From JAGLOK01 sp963677605 (GTDB lineage Bacteria > Bacillota > Clostridia > Christensenellales > UMGS416), in NCBI GenBank assembly GCA_963677605.2, contig CAXXDX010000007.1, positions 930,001 to 994,000 of the forward strand: DNA of 64,000 bases, in the 5' to 3' direction. Positions 19,501-27,982 of this stretch are shown here, piece after piece; within the stretch, counting starts at the first letter, position 1; every line of letters starts with the position of its first letter. The notes beneath the pieces are model-generated. The model had not been told where the DNA came from. It saw only the letters and a program-made list of their open reading frames with translations, and did no database searches. A program made the translations under genes and the position numbers.

Positions 19501-20532
19501 TTGGGAGGCGACTCTCTTGATTTAACAACGCTTGCTTTTACGATAGCAGATGTGTTTAAAGTCGATATGCCGCTTGAAAAACTGTTTTTGGCAGTTAATA
19601 TCAGAGAAATTGCGGAATATATTTCTGATGCTGCGCCCAAAGCTGAGGGCAGCCAGAGTGCAGACAATATTTTCTTGTTGCATAAAGGCGATTATGATAA
19701 AAATATATTCTTCATACATGACGGCATCGGCGGAATTGGTGCATATGTTGAAGTAGGAAACATGCTAAAGGCATATAACGTGTGGGGAATACGTTCAGAC
19801 ATTGCTCAGGAGCTGGAGCCGCAGGTATTTACTATTGAAGAACTTGGCGAGCGTTATGCACGAGAGATTATAAAAGTACGTGATGAGCCTTATAATGTTG
19901 CAGGCTGGTGTATCGGCGGAACGATTGCTTTTGAAATAGTAAGACAGCTTCAGATGATAGGCAAAAAAACAAACAGTCTTACGCTTATAGATACTTTGGG
20001 CCCTCAAAAATGGTATAACGAAATCGGACTCAGTCTCCAAGAAGAAAAAGAGTTTGTTTCTACTAATTTAGGATATGACAAAAACAGCGAAATAATAAAA
20101 GACTCACAAAGCATAAAAGAACTCTGGTCGAAAGTAGTTTTTGACATTGAACAATCCAAAAACAAAAAACAGATAATCAAAGAGTTTATTTATAAGGTTC
20201 CTGATGATATTGTTAACTATCTTGACGATTATTATGATTCATCGGTTAGGGATATCTTTTCGTTTATAAACATAGTAAGAAGCTTTCATATAGCAAGGGT
20301 GTTTTACTTCCCCGAAAGCAGCATTGACTGTGATATACGCTTCATACAGGCTAAAGACAACACTATTGAAAGCGATTGGTCTATTTGGAACGATTACGTA
20401 AACGGCGAAGTTATAAATGAGATAGTAAACGGCGATCATTATTCAATCCTTAAAGCAAAAGGGGCGTATGAGGTATCTCAGATATTAATCAAACAAGCAC
20501 AAGTGAAAGAGGAAGCAAATGCGAAATTATGA
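16543..20532 (+). CDS. Single-module non-ribosomal peptide synthetase, C-A-T-TE
   Basis: 1329 residues. Condensation domain (about 1-430) with HHIINDAW at 137-144. Adenylation domain (about 455-940) with YTSGTTGQPKG near 605, NTYGPTEATVC near 738-748 and the A10 lysine in PSGKVNY. Carrier domain with phosphopantetheine serine S991 in ELGGDSLD. Thioesterase (about 1045-1325) with the nucleophile elbow GWCIGG, C1123 in place of the usual serine, D1150 and H1299. Hand alignment to GrsA gives pocket residues D-A-E-S-I-G-T-V-C-K, which I recall as close to the lysine code of bacitracin synthetase. A lone module beginning with a C domain suggests acylation of one amino acid. Its stop overlaps the kinase start by 14 bases. 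AGGGAG precedes the ATG. Confidence 0.95.
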   Translation: MQNDYSYYPLTYPQKNIYQTEITYPGTSIGTISATLRIKDKDINLDYINEALNLIISSNDGMRCRIKLIDREPRQYFIEHDYEQFDILDFSDKPLEALFEYDTAQTQIPFDIIDNKLYYFSIIKLSDNECAIFSKVHHIINDAWAIVRVGNLVLDYYEKLKNGEEVDISNVPSYLDYINDEMNYLSSDRVEVDKNFWNTRLDVFPNNVTLKQRKSRIVSLKSKRKTYLLPEKLSKQLREYCKETKTSIFAVILSAFSIYLKRTTHEHNMVIGTPVLNRSSRRQKKTLGMFISTVPLFIDLQEDDNFIEFNKKLTREWMSVLKHQRYPFELLLKQAREKYKELKDLFDVVISYQNASFTENQSSTNHKSRWHFNECQLESLTIHINDREGEGILVLDYDYLDDLFYEKEIDFLHDNFIRVLWHALDNPTRQMSKLELISENEKTKLLDEFNSRTVEYDMNLTLVDLFKSQVLKTPDKAAVISGNKKATYKELDAMSDILASKLLDKGLKEEDIVCLMTDKSIEMIASILAILKAGGAYLAIECDLPDERKSYIFKDSGAKFLIVRNKDEDCSEFGGEVIYTSEIDFNEKTLSVKNKAKANNSAYIMYTSGTTGQPKGVVIEHKSAVNYVHAFLDEFKYDGNEIVLQQSSYLFDAFVEEVYPTLSSGATLVLANKYGAKDMSGLIRTIKRHNVSVISVSPLVLNELNKINDFPSVKTYISGGDVLKYEYYNNLILNADVYNTYGPTEATVCAAYHKCENDVKENIPIGKPIANYKIYILDANLSLVPIGTCGELYISGPGLARGYLNKPELTNEAFIDSPFEKGERLYRTKDIARWYPMGEIEYMGRTDRQVKIRGVRIELGEIESEMLKIDGIRTAVVIDRVITDNKKKLCAYYQRSGEVSVNEVRDRLRKALPSYMVPSYFLDMEKMPLTPSGKVNYELLPSVDRMILSEETEYIAPYNDTEKDLADIIKNLLKIERVGMNDNYFELGGDSLDLTTLAFTIADVFKVDMPLEKLFLAVNIREIAEYISDAAPKAEGSQSADNIFLLHKGDYDKNIFFIHDGIGGIGAYVEVGNMLKAYNVWGIRSDIAQELEPQVFTIEELGERYAREIIKVRDEPYNVAGWCIGGTIAFEIVRQLQMIGKKTNSLTLIDTLGPQKWYNEIGLSLQEEKEFVSTNLGYDKNSEIIKDSQSIKELWSKVVFDIEQSKNKKQIIKEFIYKVPDDIVNYLDDYYDSSVRDIFSFINIVRSFHIARVFYFPESSIDCDIRFIQAKDNTIESDWSIWNDYVNGEVINEIVNGDHYSILKAKGAYEVSQILIKQAQVKEEANAKL

Positions 20533-22363
20533 TTTAACTTTAATAGCGTTGGTTGTTTCATCATTTTTGCTGCTGGCCCTTTTTATATACATACTTCGCA
20601 TAAAGGAAAAAAAGCAGCTGATATATGCATTTCTGTCAGCAATAGGGTTTGCTCTCTTATGGGCAGTAAACAACTCGCTTGAGCTTTATTTTTATATTAG
20701 AAGCAATGAGGTCTATAAATTTTTCGTATATCCGGGATTTATCGGGCTTTGCTTTCTGCCGGTATCATTGTTTTATGTAGGGTTGATTTTTGCAAAAACA
20801 AAAATTAATTTTTCAATGTATCATATATTTATTATGATATTGCCGCTTGCGGACTGCGGATTAATATTAACAAATGAAATTCATCATATGTTTATTGAAA
20901 ACTACGCAATAAGCAATATGGATATAGTATATGGTAATCTTTTCTTTATACATACTATTATATCTTATGGATTTTTGTTTACTGGGCTTTATTATTTAGC
21001 CAGTTCTTCAATCAAAACTACTGGATTTTTCTCAAAACAGTCTCTTCTTATATTTGTTGGAATAGCTGTTCCGCTAGGAGTAAATATATTTTACACAATG
21101 AAGCTTGTGGTCATGAATGTATATCTTACTACGATTTCGTTTTCGGCGGCTGTTGTGCTGTTTGTTTTTTCAATATTAAGGTTTAGCTTTTTAAATGTTG
21201 TACCTATTGCATTAAGGAACATAGTAGATAACATTTCGGATGGATTTTTAGTAATTGACAAAGATTTAAAAATTATTGATTATAACAAAACATTAGAGGA
21301 TACATTTGGTGATTACCTTGATATTAAAAGGAATGTAAATGTTAAAAATGTTTTAGCACTGGAGGATAAAAAGGCTTCAGCATTTGGAGAGCTTTATGAT
21401 ATGATTCGCTTTTCTTTGGATTTAAAGCAGCCTCTATCAGCTGACAAACATATTATATACAGAGATTTTGACAAACATTTTAAGATTGAAGTTACACCTA
21501 TAAACACAAAATCCCAGGGACAGCTGGGAATGGTTATGCTTCTCAAGGATATTACCCAAAATGTAAGAGACATGGAAACCATTAAGGAAAAGCAGGAAAT
21601 TTTAATGGGGCAGGAGCGCCTTGCTTCGCTGGGACAGCTTATAGGCGGAATAGCACATAACCTGAAAACTCCGATAATGTCTATTTCCGGCGGTATAGAG
21701 GGTATAAAAGATTTAGCTGAAGAGTACCTTGATTCAGTTGGCGACGCTGCTGTAACAGATGAAGATCACAAGGAAATCGCAGGAGAAATTATAGAGTGGG
21801 TTGAAAAAATCAAGCCTCACTGCGGGTATATGTCAGATATTATAAGCGCAGTTAAAGGACAGGCTGTGCAATTTAACACGACAGGGTTTATAAGCTTTAC
21901 TATTGACGAAGTAGTAAAACGTATAGATATATTGCTTAAACATGAGCTTATAAGATACCATGCTACGATGAAAACAACAGTCGAAATTGATACAATGACG
22001 GAAGTACGCGGTGACTTAAATTCTCTTGTACAGGTGCTTGACAATTTGATTATCAATGCAATACAATCATATGAAGGGGATAAGGGTGAGATACTCTTCC
22101 ATGTTACCGAAGCCGGTCCCAATGTTATATTTATAATTACAGACAGCGGAAAAGGCATAAGTGATTCTCTTAAAGAAAAGTTATTCAAAGAAATGGTAAC
22201 TACTAAAGGCAAAGACGGAACAGGCCTTGGTTTGTTTATGTCATATTCAACAATAAAGGGTAAGTTTGAGGGCGATATGTGGTTTGAGTCGGAGCTTGGG
22301 AAAGGAACCACGTTCTATGTGTCAATCCCACAGCTTAACAGCACCAGAGCGGAGAGTATTTAA
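20519..22363 (+). CDS. 7TM-type sensor histidine kinase
   Basis: 614 residues. The first about 235 hold seven membrane helices of the histidine-kinase 7TM type. A PAS domain follows (about 238-350; SDGFLVIDKDLKIIDYNKT). The dimerisation domain has the phospho-acceptor H380 in GGIAHNLKTPIMS, a HisKA variant with an asparagine after the histidine. The ATPase domain (about 490-610) shows the N box LDNLIINAIQSY, the G1 box TDSGKGI and the G2 box GTGLGL. Its ATG lies inside the 3' end of the NRPS gene and the next gene begins two bases after its stop, so NRPS, kinase and regulator are translated as one unit. The 7TM part could sense a lipid or a small molecule, perhaps the NRPS product. Confidence 0.95.
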   Translation: MRNYDLTLIALVVSSFLLLALFIYILRIKEKKQLIYAFLSAIGFALLWAVNNSLELYFYIRSNEVYKFFVYPGFIGLCFLPVSLFYVGLIFAKTKINFSMYHIFIMILPLADCGLILTNEIHHMFIENYAISNMDIVYGNLFFIHTIISYGFLFTGLYYLASSSIKTTGFFSKQSLLIFVGIAVPLGVNIFYTMKLVVMNVYLTTISFSAAVVLFVFSILRFSFLNVVPIALRNIVDNISDGFLVIDKDLKIIDYNKTLEDTFGDYLDIKRNVNVKNVLALEDKKASAFGELYDMIRFSLDLKQPLSADKHIIYRDFDKHFKIEVTPINTKSQGQLGMVMLLKDITQNVRDMETIKEKQEILMGQERLASLGQLIGGIAHNLKTPIMSISGGIEGIKDLAEEYLDSVGDAAVTDEDHKEIAGEIIEWVEKIKPHCGYMSDIISAVKGQAVQFNTTGFISFTIDEVVKRIDILLKHELIRYHATMKTTVEIDTMTEVRGDLNSLVQVLDNLIINAIQSYEGDKGEILFHVTEAGPNVIFIITDSGKGISDSLKEKLFKEMVTTKGKDGTGLGLFMSYSTIKGKFEGDMWFESELGKGTTFYVSIPQLNSTRAESI

Positions 22364-22365
22364 AG

Positions 22366-23904
22366 TTGAGAAAGAGAAAAGTACCGACACAATTTAAATA
22401 TAAAATACTTGTTGTTGATGATGAGATAGGCATTATAGATTCTTTGTCGGTTGTTTTAAAAAGAAGTGGATACGGATTTGTTGGCATTACAGATCCTATG
22501 GAAGCTATAGAGCGTGTTAAAAACGAGCACTTTGACCTTCTGATTTTAGACTTTTTAATGAAGCCGATTCACGGCGATGAAGTTGTTGAAAAGATTCGCG
22601 AATTCAATCAGGAATTATATATATTGTTGCTTACAGGGCATAAAGATTTAGCTCCGCCGCTTGAAACCATAAGAGCGCTGGATATACAGGGATATTGCGA
22701 AAAAAGCGATAGGTTTGACCAGTTGCTATTGCTTGTTGAGTCCGGAATAAAATCATTGTCACAGATGGAAACAATTAAAGCTTTTAGGGATGGCTTAAAC
22801 AGCATTTTAGAAGCTGTGCCGAAGATATATCAGCTACAGCCAATAGGAAATATTCTGGAGGAAATTTTATCTGAGATACTTCCGCTTATAAACAGCGACA
22901 GCGCATTTATTATAGTTGATGATACATCAATGGATTCGTTGATTGATAACTTTGAAGAAATCAGTGAAGTCAATGTTCACAGAACCATTTTTAAGGGCAT
23001 AGGCAAATATAAAACCGATATTGAAGATTTTGTAGAAATGCTTGATCCGCAGATGATGGAACAGATAGGGTATGCAAGAACTGAAAAGAAGGTTATACAT
23101 CTGGAAGAAGGCATTATACTGCCGCTTATAAACGAGTTTAATGATACAATCGGCGTTATTTTTGTAGAAACCTCAAATATAGAAGATGGGCAGGGTTTGT
23201 TGGAGATATATACTTCGCAGGCAGCGTCATCTCTTAACAATGCTTTCCTTCATTCTTTGGTTAACATCAAAAACGATGAGTTAAACAAGACATACATTGA
23301 GCTTAAAGAAAGATATATGGATACAATCAAGGCCTTAAGGCTGGTTGTTGATGCTAAAGATATTTATACAAGAGGCCATTCGGACAGAGTAGCATACTAT
23401 TGCCAGAAGATAGGCGAGAAGCTGAACCTTGACAAGCAGGAGATAGAAACTCTTAGGATAAGCGGAATGTTCCATGATGTTGGTAAGATTGGAACGCGTG
23501 ACGATATTATCTTAAAAAGCGACAAACTCAACGCCAATGAGTATGAAGAGATTAAAAAGCATCCCATAAAAGGCGCTCATATTTTGTCGGCTGTCTCTAT
23601 GTTTAAAGATGTTGTACCGCTTGTTAAGTGCCACCATGAAAAGATGGATGGAACAGGATATCCTGGCGGACTTAAAGGCGACGAGATTCCGCTTCTAGCA
23701 AGGGTTATTTCTGTTGCTGACGCTTTTGATGCGATGATGTCTGACAGGCTCTACAGATCCAAACTTGATTTAAGCGAAGCTATTTCACAGCTTAAAAAGA
23801 ATGCAGGCACTCAGTTTGATGCGGGTATCGTTGAAATCTTTGTTGAGATACTAAAAGACTATGATGAAATGCATGAGGAGCTGAAATCTACGTTTGATGC
23901 GTAA
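22366..23904 (+). CDS. Response regulator with REC, GAF-like and HD-GYP domains
   Basis: 512 residues from a TTG start; GGAG lies 10 bases upstream. REC domain (about 12-130) with acidic pair D18/D19, phospho-acceptor D62 in LLILDFLMKP and the conserved lysine near CEKSD. The middle segment (about 160-310) resembles a GAF sensor. HD-GYP domain (about 320-505) with MFHDVGKIG, the HH pair CHHEKMDGTGYPGG and ADAFDAM. HD-GYP enzymes hydrolyse cyclic di-GMP to GMP, or other cyclic dinucleotides. There is no DNA-binding domain, so output should be a change of second messenger. It pairs with the kinase upstream. Confidence 0.95.
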   Translation: MRKRKVPTQFKYKILVVDDEIGIIDSLSVVLKRSGYGFVGITDPMEAIERVKNEHFDLLILDFLMKPIHGDEVVEKIREFNQELYILLLTGHKDLAPPLETIRALDIQGYCEKSDRFDQLLLLVESGIKSLSQMETIKAFRDGLNSILEAVPKIYQLQPIGNILEEILSEILPLINSDSAFIIVDDTSMDSLIDNFEEISEVNVHRTIFKGIGKYKTDIEDFVEMLDPQMMEQIGYARTEKKVIHLEEGIILPLINEFNDTIGVIFVETSNIEDGQGLLEIYTSQAASSLNNAFLHSLVNIKNDELNKTYIELKERYMDTIKALRLVVDAKDIYTRGHSDRVAYYCQKIGEKLNLDKQEIETLRISGMFHDVGKIGTRDDIILKSDKLNANEYEEIKKHPIKGAHILSAVSMFKDVVPLVKCHHEKMDGTGYPGGLKGDEIPLLARVISVADAFDAMMSDRLYRSKLDLSEAISQLKKNAGTQFDAGIVEIFVEILKDYDEMHEELKSTFDA

Positions 23905-23926
23905 CCCAATATATAATGATATGAGT

Positions 23927-23955
23927 AAAAGGCAGCGAACTCCGCTGCCTTTTTT
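23927..23955. terminator. Bidirectional intrinsic terminator between convergent genes
   Basis: AAAAGGCAGCG (23927-23937) pairs with CGCTGCCTTTT (23943-23953) around AACTC. T-tracts on both strands serve the NRPS operon and the minus-strand PPDK-like gene. Confidence 0.85.
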
Positions 23956-23957
23956 GT

Positions 23958-26543
23958 TTATTCAATAAAACACAATACTTTGTTTGAAACTATATTGCTT
24001 ATAATTTTCATACTCTCAGGCTCTACTACTTTTATTACATCCTTATATTTTGATTCTTCTGGGAGTATGTCTGGGAGAATGTTTTTTTGTGAATTAACTA
24101 TATTTTCGTTAAAAACTACACTTTCTTTCTCTGCAAACAATGCACAATAGAATATGTTTTCTTCAACAAGGTCTTGAAAGAAATGAGAGCCGTATGAAAG
24201 CTCAGGTTTCATTCCGCCTGTTACAAACTCTCTTTCGCAAAGAACCGATATATTGCTTATCTCAGAAAATGATACGGGAATGCCCAGCGATGCGGTGGTT
24301 GTGCCCCATCTTCCTGGCCCTATTGCTATTGTTGGGCAGTCGTTCGAGTTACGGGTTAGTTTGCCTATAATTCGTGCAACCTGATATTTTTCTGATTCCT
24401 TAAGGCTTGTATATCCTTGGGCATCTACATAAATAACTCTTTTTATATCCTGATAAATGTTTCCGCCCATAAAGTTTCCCTCTGAGATAAATAATATCTT
24501 TTCATTTTTAACATCTTTAGGGATGTCTGTTGTGACTTTTATTCCTTTTGTCTGCAGAGGACGGCATTGGAGAAGGTTTACTACGAGATTCTCTGTTTCT
24601 GTAAAGTTTGCAGTAAACTCAATATCTACTGGATATCCGTATGCTTTCTGTATAGTTTGCATCATGCTGTGCATGTTTTTTATAAAGTCAGTCTCATCAA
24701 TTAGCTTCTCATATGTCAGTATCCAGTATTTCTTGTTCTTTATGCCAAGTTCTTTTGTAAGCCTGTTTGCTTCAATATCTTCGGAGGCTATAAGAGAAAT
24801 GTCGGTGTTATAATCTTCTTCCATTAATTCGTTTTTTTCGATGGAAATCAGCTCGTTTTTTTGTGTGTCCAGAACATCTGCATAGTGCTGGGAGTATTGT
24901 TTCAGGTCTCCTTTTCCGTAAAGCATCTGCTTTTTGGGAAAGTCCAGTGCCATAATTCGGGAATAATCGTTTTCTATTCTGTTTACAGCTCTTGTACCCA
25001 ATCCGAAAACAAGCCGCAAAAGGCCTTCTTCCGAACTCATGCTTTTATCCCATGTGTATGTGTTTCTGGAAAATCCGACGCCGGCTAAAAGCGGATAAAA
25101 ATATTGTCTGTGGTAGTCGCCGGATACTCTTTGAACAAGCAGCGCCATCTGTTCATCGTTTTCTTCGAGGTTTCTTTTTTTTCTATATGTAAGAGCGTCT
25201 TCTCTCATCGTGCTTGCGTAAACTTTGCGTATTGCGTCTTCAAGAGCTATATAGCGCTCTTCCAAAGTGCCCTGGTTTACAAGAAAGAAACTTTCATACT
25301 TGCCTGCAAATGCATTGCCGTAGCTGTCTTCAAGCAGAGAGCTTGAGCGAACAATAATCGGAGCCTGCCCGAAGTATTGCAGCATTCTAATAAGTTTTTC
25401 TTTTATCTCGGCAGTAAAGCTGCCAATTAACATTTTGCTTTTAATTTCGCGGGCAGCCTCAAAGAAATATTCTTTTTTTCGGTGCTTTTTATATAACGGC
25501 CATAATCCGTTGTCAATTATATATGCGTAAAAAACATCTGAACCTATATAATATGAATCGTGTGGCTCAAGAAGACTCTGCCACTTCCTATTGTCTTCGT
25601 TTATAAGTATTTTGCGGGCAATGTGCATACCGACTGCTTTTCCGCCGATGAATCCGCTGCTTATAAGCCTTGAGCCGATTTGTGTTAAGTCCATTAGATT
25701 GAGATGTTTTTCAGCCAGCTGTAATATCTTGTCGTCGCGTCCGATGATTAGGCGGAGCATCTTCTTAAAAAGGGAGGATTTTCTGTTTTCTGTCTCTTCG
25801 CTTATATCTCTGGAATATGCAAGGTCTGAAGCTTCTATCAGCATCCTCTCCCAGCTGTCCAGGCTGCCTCCGGCAAAGTAGCTTGTTTGTCTAGAAAGCG
25901 AATTAAACAGTATAGCTGTGTCGGAAGAGCTTGTGAGTGGAAGCATATCCACACCTGACTTTAAGTGAGGCAAAAACATAGTCTTTGAGTATCGCCCTTC
26001 TACTTTCAGCGGATGTATGTATGTAGTATTATCCATATTATACAAGTCGAGAAGTACCTGTGTGTTTTCTCTCATATCAGAAAAAGATGAATGAGAGTGA
26101 TGGTTTCTTTGCAGTGCGAAGTATGAAATACTGTCAAGTTCATATAGATATTTGCTTGTGATTGCAAAAAAGTGGCTTATCATAAGATCGCTTGCCCAAG
26201 AGTCAAGCAGAGTTGTAAGACAGTCGAATATATAAAATGTCAGAACGCCTTCAGATTGGATTATATTGTGCAGTGATATTGTAAAATCTTCAAACCCGTT
26301 TGAAGGATTAAGCTTATATGTTTTCACTCTATCAATATCTTCAACAAGACTATTTTCGGGATCAAAGTTTATATAAATTACTTTTCTTCCGTCTTTATTT
26401 GACTGCTTTGCAAACATTCTGGCGTATGATTTATACTCGTTAACAGTGTCAATGTGCCATATCACATTGTCGCCGAGGCGCAAATGCTCAAGGATAAAAT
26501 CAAGTCCGCTGTGGCCTGTTTTTGCGTATGAAAATTGATTCAT
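23958..26543 (-). CDS. PEP/pyruvate-binding (PPDK_N) ATP-grasp protein with degenerate RecA/KaiC-like N-terminus
   Basis: 861 residues. Residues 1-220 look like a KaiC/RecA-type fold (GLDFILEHLRLGDNVIWHI, then VLTFYIFDCLTTLLD as a Walker B-like strand), but the Walker A lysine motif is missing. Residues about 295-660 form the PEP-synthase/PPDK ATP-grasp domain: FIGGKAVGMHIARKIL, IIVRSSSLLEDSYGNAFAGKYES and the end VVNLLQCRPLQTKG. The phosphohistidine swivelling domain and PEP-binding barrel of true PPDK are absent. The end (about 740-830) has GPGRWGTTTASLGIPVSF and YGSHFFQDL, seen in related archaeal and clostridial proteins. Function unknown; ATP-dependent phosphotransfer is an inference. 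AAGGCGG overlapping the upstream stop is the ribosome site. Confidence 0.85.
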   Translation of the reverse strand: MNQFSYAKTGHSGLDFILEHLRLGDNVIWHIDTVNEYKSYARMFAKQSNKDGRKVIYINFDPENSLVEDIDRVKTYKLNPSNGFEDFTISLHNIIQSEGVLTFYIFDCLTTLLDSWASDLMISHFFAITSKYLYELDSISYFALQRNHHSHSSFSDMRENTQVLLDLYNMDNTTYIHPLKVEGRYSKTMFLPHLKSGVDMLPLTSSSDTAILFNSLSRQTSYFAGGSLDSWERMLIEASDLAYSRDISEETENRKSSLFKKMLRLIIGRDDKILQLAEKHLNLMDLTQIGSRLISSGFIGGKAVGMHIARKILINEDNRKWQSLLEPHDSYYIGSDVFYAYIIDNGLWPLYKKHRKKEYFFEAAREIKSKMLIGSFTAEIKEKLIRMLQYFGQAPIIVRSSSLLEDSYGNAFAGKYESFFLVNQGTLEERYIALEDAIRKVYASTMREDALTYRKKRNLEENDEQMALLVQRVSGDYHRQYFYPLLAGVGFSRNTYTWDKSMSSEEGLLRLVFGLGTRAVNRIENDYSRIMALDFPKKQMLYGKGDLKQYSQHYADVLDTQKNELISIEKNELMEEDYNTDISLIASEDIEANRLTKELGIKNKKYWILTYEKLIDETDFIKNMHSMMQTIQKAYGYPVDIEFTANFTETENLVVNLLQCRPLQTKGIKVTTDIPKDVKNEKILFISEGNFMGGNIYQDIKRVIYVDAQGYTSLKESEKYQVARIIGKLTRNSNDCPTIAIGPGRWGTTTASLGIPVSFSEISNISVLCEREFVTGGMKPELSYGSHFFQDLVEENIFYCALFAEKESVVFNENIVNSQKNILPDILPEESKYKDVIKVVEPESMKIISNIVSNKVLCFIE

Positions 26544-26554
26544 GCTGTACCGCC

Positions 26555-27004
26555 TTATCTGTTTTGACGTATTTTTTCGTATCCCTTAATAAATTCATCC
26601 AAAGAGGAATCGCCGATTATTCTTAATATCTCATCAATTGGTATATTCTCGATTTTTGTAAATCTTATGCATGATTTTCCCATATTGGGCTTCGATCCAA
26701 TTTTCTTGTATGCTTCAATTAAAGAAGGCATATACTTTTCATTCATATAAAGGTTGGTGGAGTAGATAGAAAAGTGGTTTTTCTGAGAAGCAAGAGCCGC
26801 ATAGCTTAGAGGTTTATCATTATATGTGTTAGGATATATGCCAAGAGGCACTTCATAACTTATCATTCCCCAGTTCATGTTCTCTTCAATTCCATCGGGT
26901 ATAACCTCTAAAATCATTTTCCGAAGCTTTGAAATTACTTCTGCTTTATCTTCGGGCAGAGAACTAATGTAGCCTTCAACTGTTGTTTCATTGCTATGAG
27001 CCAT
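26555..27004 (-). CDS. DUF1801 / YdhG-like protein
   Basis: 149 residues. MAHSNETTVEGYISSLPEDK, WGMISYEVPLG and the YAALASQKNHFSIYS strand match the DUF1801 (YdhG/YjhG-like) family. The fold is small and antiparallel with no known enzymatic function; a relative is linked to iron or frataxin-like roles in Bacillus. It is the first gene of a two-gene minus-strand unit with the PPDK-like gene, whose ribosome site overlaps its stop. The upstream region shared with the divergent esterase is about 130 bases. Confidence 0.85.
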   Translation of the reverse strand: MAHSNETTVEGYISSLPEDKAEVISKLRKMILEVIPDGIEENMNWGMISYEVPLGIYPNTYNDKPLSYAALASQKNHFSIYSTNLYMNEKYMPSLIEAYKKIGSKPNMGKSCIRFTKIENIPIDEILRIIGDSSLDEFIKGYEKIRQNR

Positions 27005-27134
27005 TAAAACACCTACTTGCTTGTTAGGTTTATATTATCAGTATATCAGTTTTATATATTCATTCAAATAATTTATACCAATGTGATAAAATTATCCTAT
27101 AATACTAATAGACTTAATTTTCGGAGGAATATAC

Positions 27135-27893
27135 ATGGCTTTAATTAATATCAGAATCCGCTCAAAGATAATGGTTTTGTGTACAAATGTTACAGTTATT
27201 ATGCCTGAACGAAGAGAATACAGAAAACCGCTTAAAGTACTTTGGCTTCTGCACGGATTCAGCGATGACGACAGCGCGTGGACACGAAATACAAGCATAG
27301 AAAGATATGTTGAAGATAAAAATCTTTGTGTAATAATGCCGGCTGTTGACCACAGCTTTTATTCAGACATGATATACGGGAATAAATATTTTACATATGT
27401 GACGGATGAACTTCCAAAGTTTTTATCTTCAATGCTTAATATAAGCACAAAAAAAGAAGATAATTTCATTGCCGGCCTTTCGATGGGCGGTTACGGAGCA
27501 TTCAAGGTTGCACTAAATCAGCCTGAAAGATTTACAGCTGCTGCGAGCTTTTCGGGAGTGCTTGATTTATTGGATTTCTATAAAAATAAAAAGCAGTATG
27601 ATGATCTTTTTCTTCAGCATGCCAAAATGATATTCGGTGGAGAAGATGATTTTGAAAAAAGCAAAAGCGATCTTATGCATATGGCAGAGGTAAATAAGGA
27701 CAGTAAAGATATTCCGAGGCTATATATGTGCTGCGGAAAAAACGACTTTTTGTTTCATATGAATGTAAAATATCATGAACATCTTAATAAACTTGATATA
27801 CCTGTGACTTATGAAGAAGATGAAGGCTTTGAGCACACATGGGACTATTGGGATATGAAAATTCAAAAAGTTATTGAGTGGATGGGACTATAG
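27135..27893 (+). CDS. Alpha/beta-hydrolase esterase (EstA / S-formylglutathione hydrolase-like)
   Basis: 252 residues. The oxyanion segment is LLHGFSDDDSAW and the nucleophile elbow GLSMGGYG places the serine at 116. The acid is probably in the CCGKNDFLF segment and the histidine is in GFEHTWDYW near the C-terminus. This is the putative esterase family that includes tributyrin esterases and feruloyl esterases; no signal peptide is seen, so it should be cytoplasmic. CGGAGG precedes the ATG. TATAAT at 27098-27103 is a probable -10 box without a good -35 box. No operon partner. Confidence 0.93.
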   Translation: MALINIRIRSKIMVLCTNVTVIMPERREYRKPLKVLWLLHGFSDDDSAWTRNTSIERYVEDKNLCVIMPAVDHSFYSDMIYGNKYFTYVTDELPKFLSSMLNISTKKEDNFIAGLSMGGYGAFKVALNQPERFTAAASFSGVLDLLDFYKNKKQYDDLFLQHAKMIFGGEDDFEKSKSDLMHMAEVNKDSKDIPRLYMCCGKNDFLFHMNVKYHEHLNKLDIPVTYEEDEGFEHTWDYWDMKIQKVIEWMGL

Positions 27894-27982
27894 TGAGTTC
27901 ATAAATTGTTAATAAGAATATAAAATAATGCTGAAACTGAAGGAGTAATATGACCGTGGGACGATAATCACGGAGGTGTGCT

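Noticed and set aside
23958..26543. Call as phosphoenolpyruvate synthase or PPDK
   Set aside because: The phosphohistidine swivelling domain and the PEP-binding barrel are missing.
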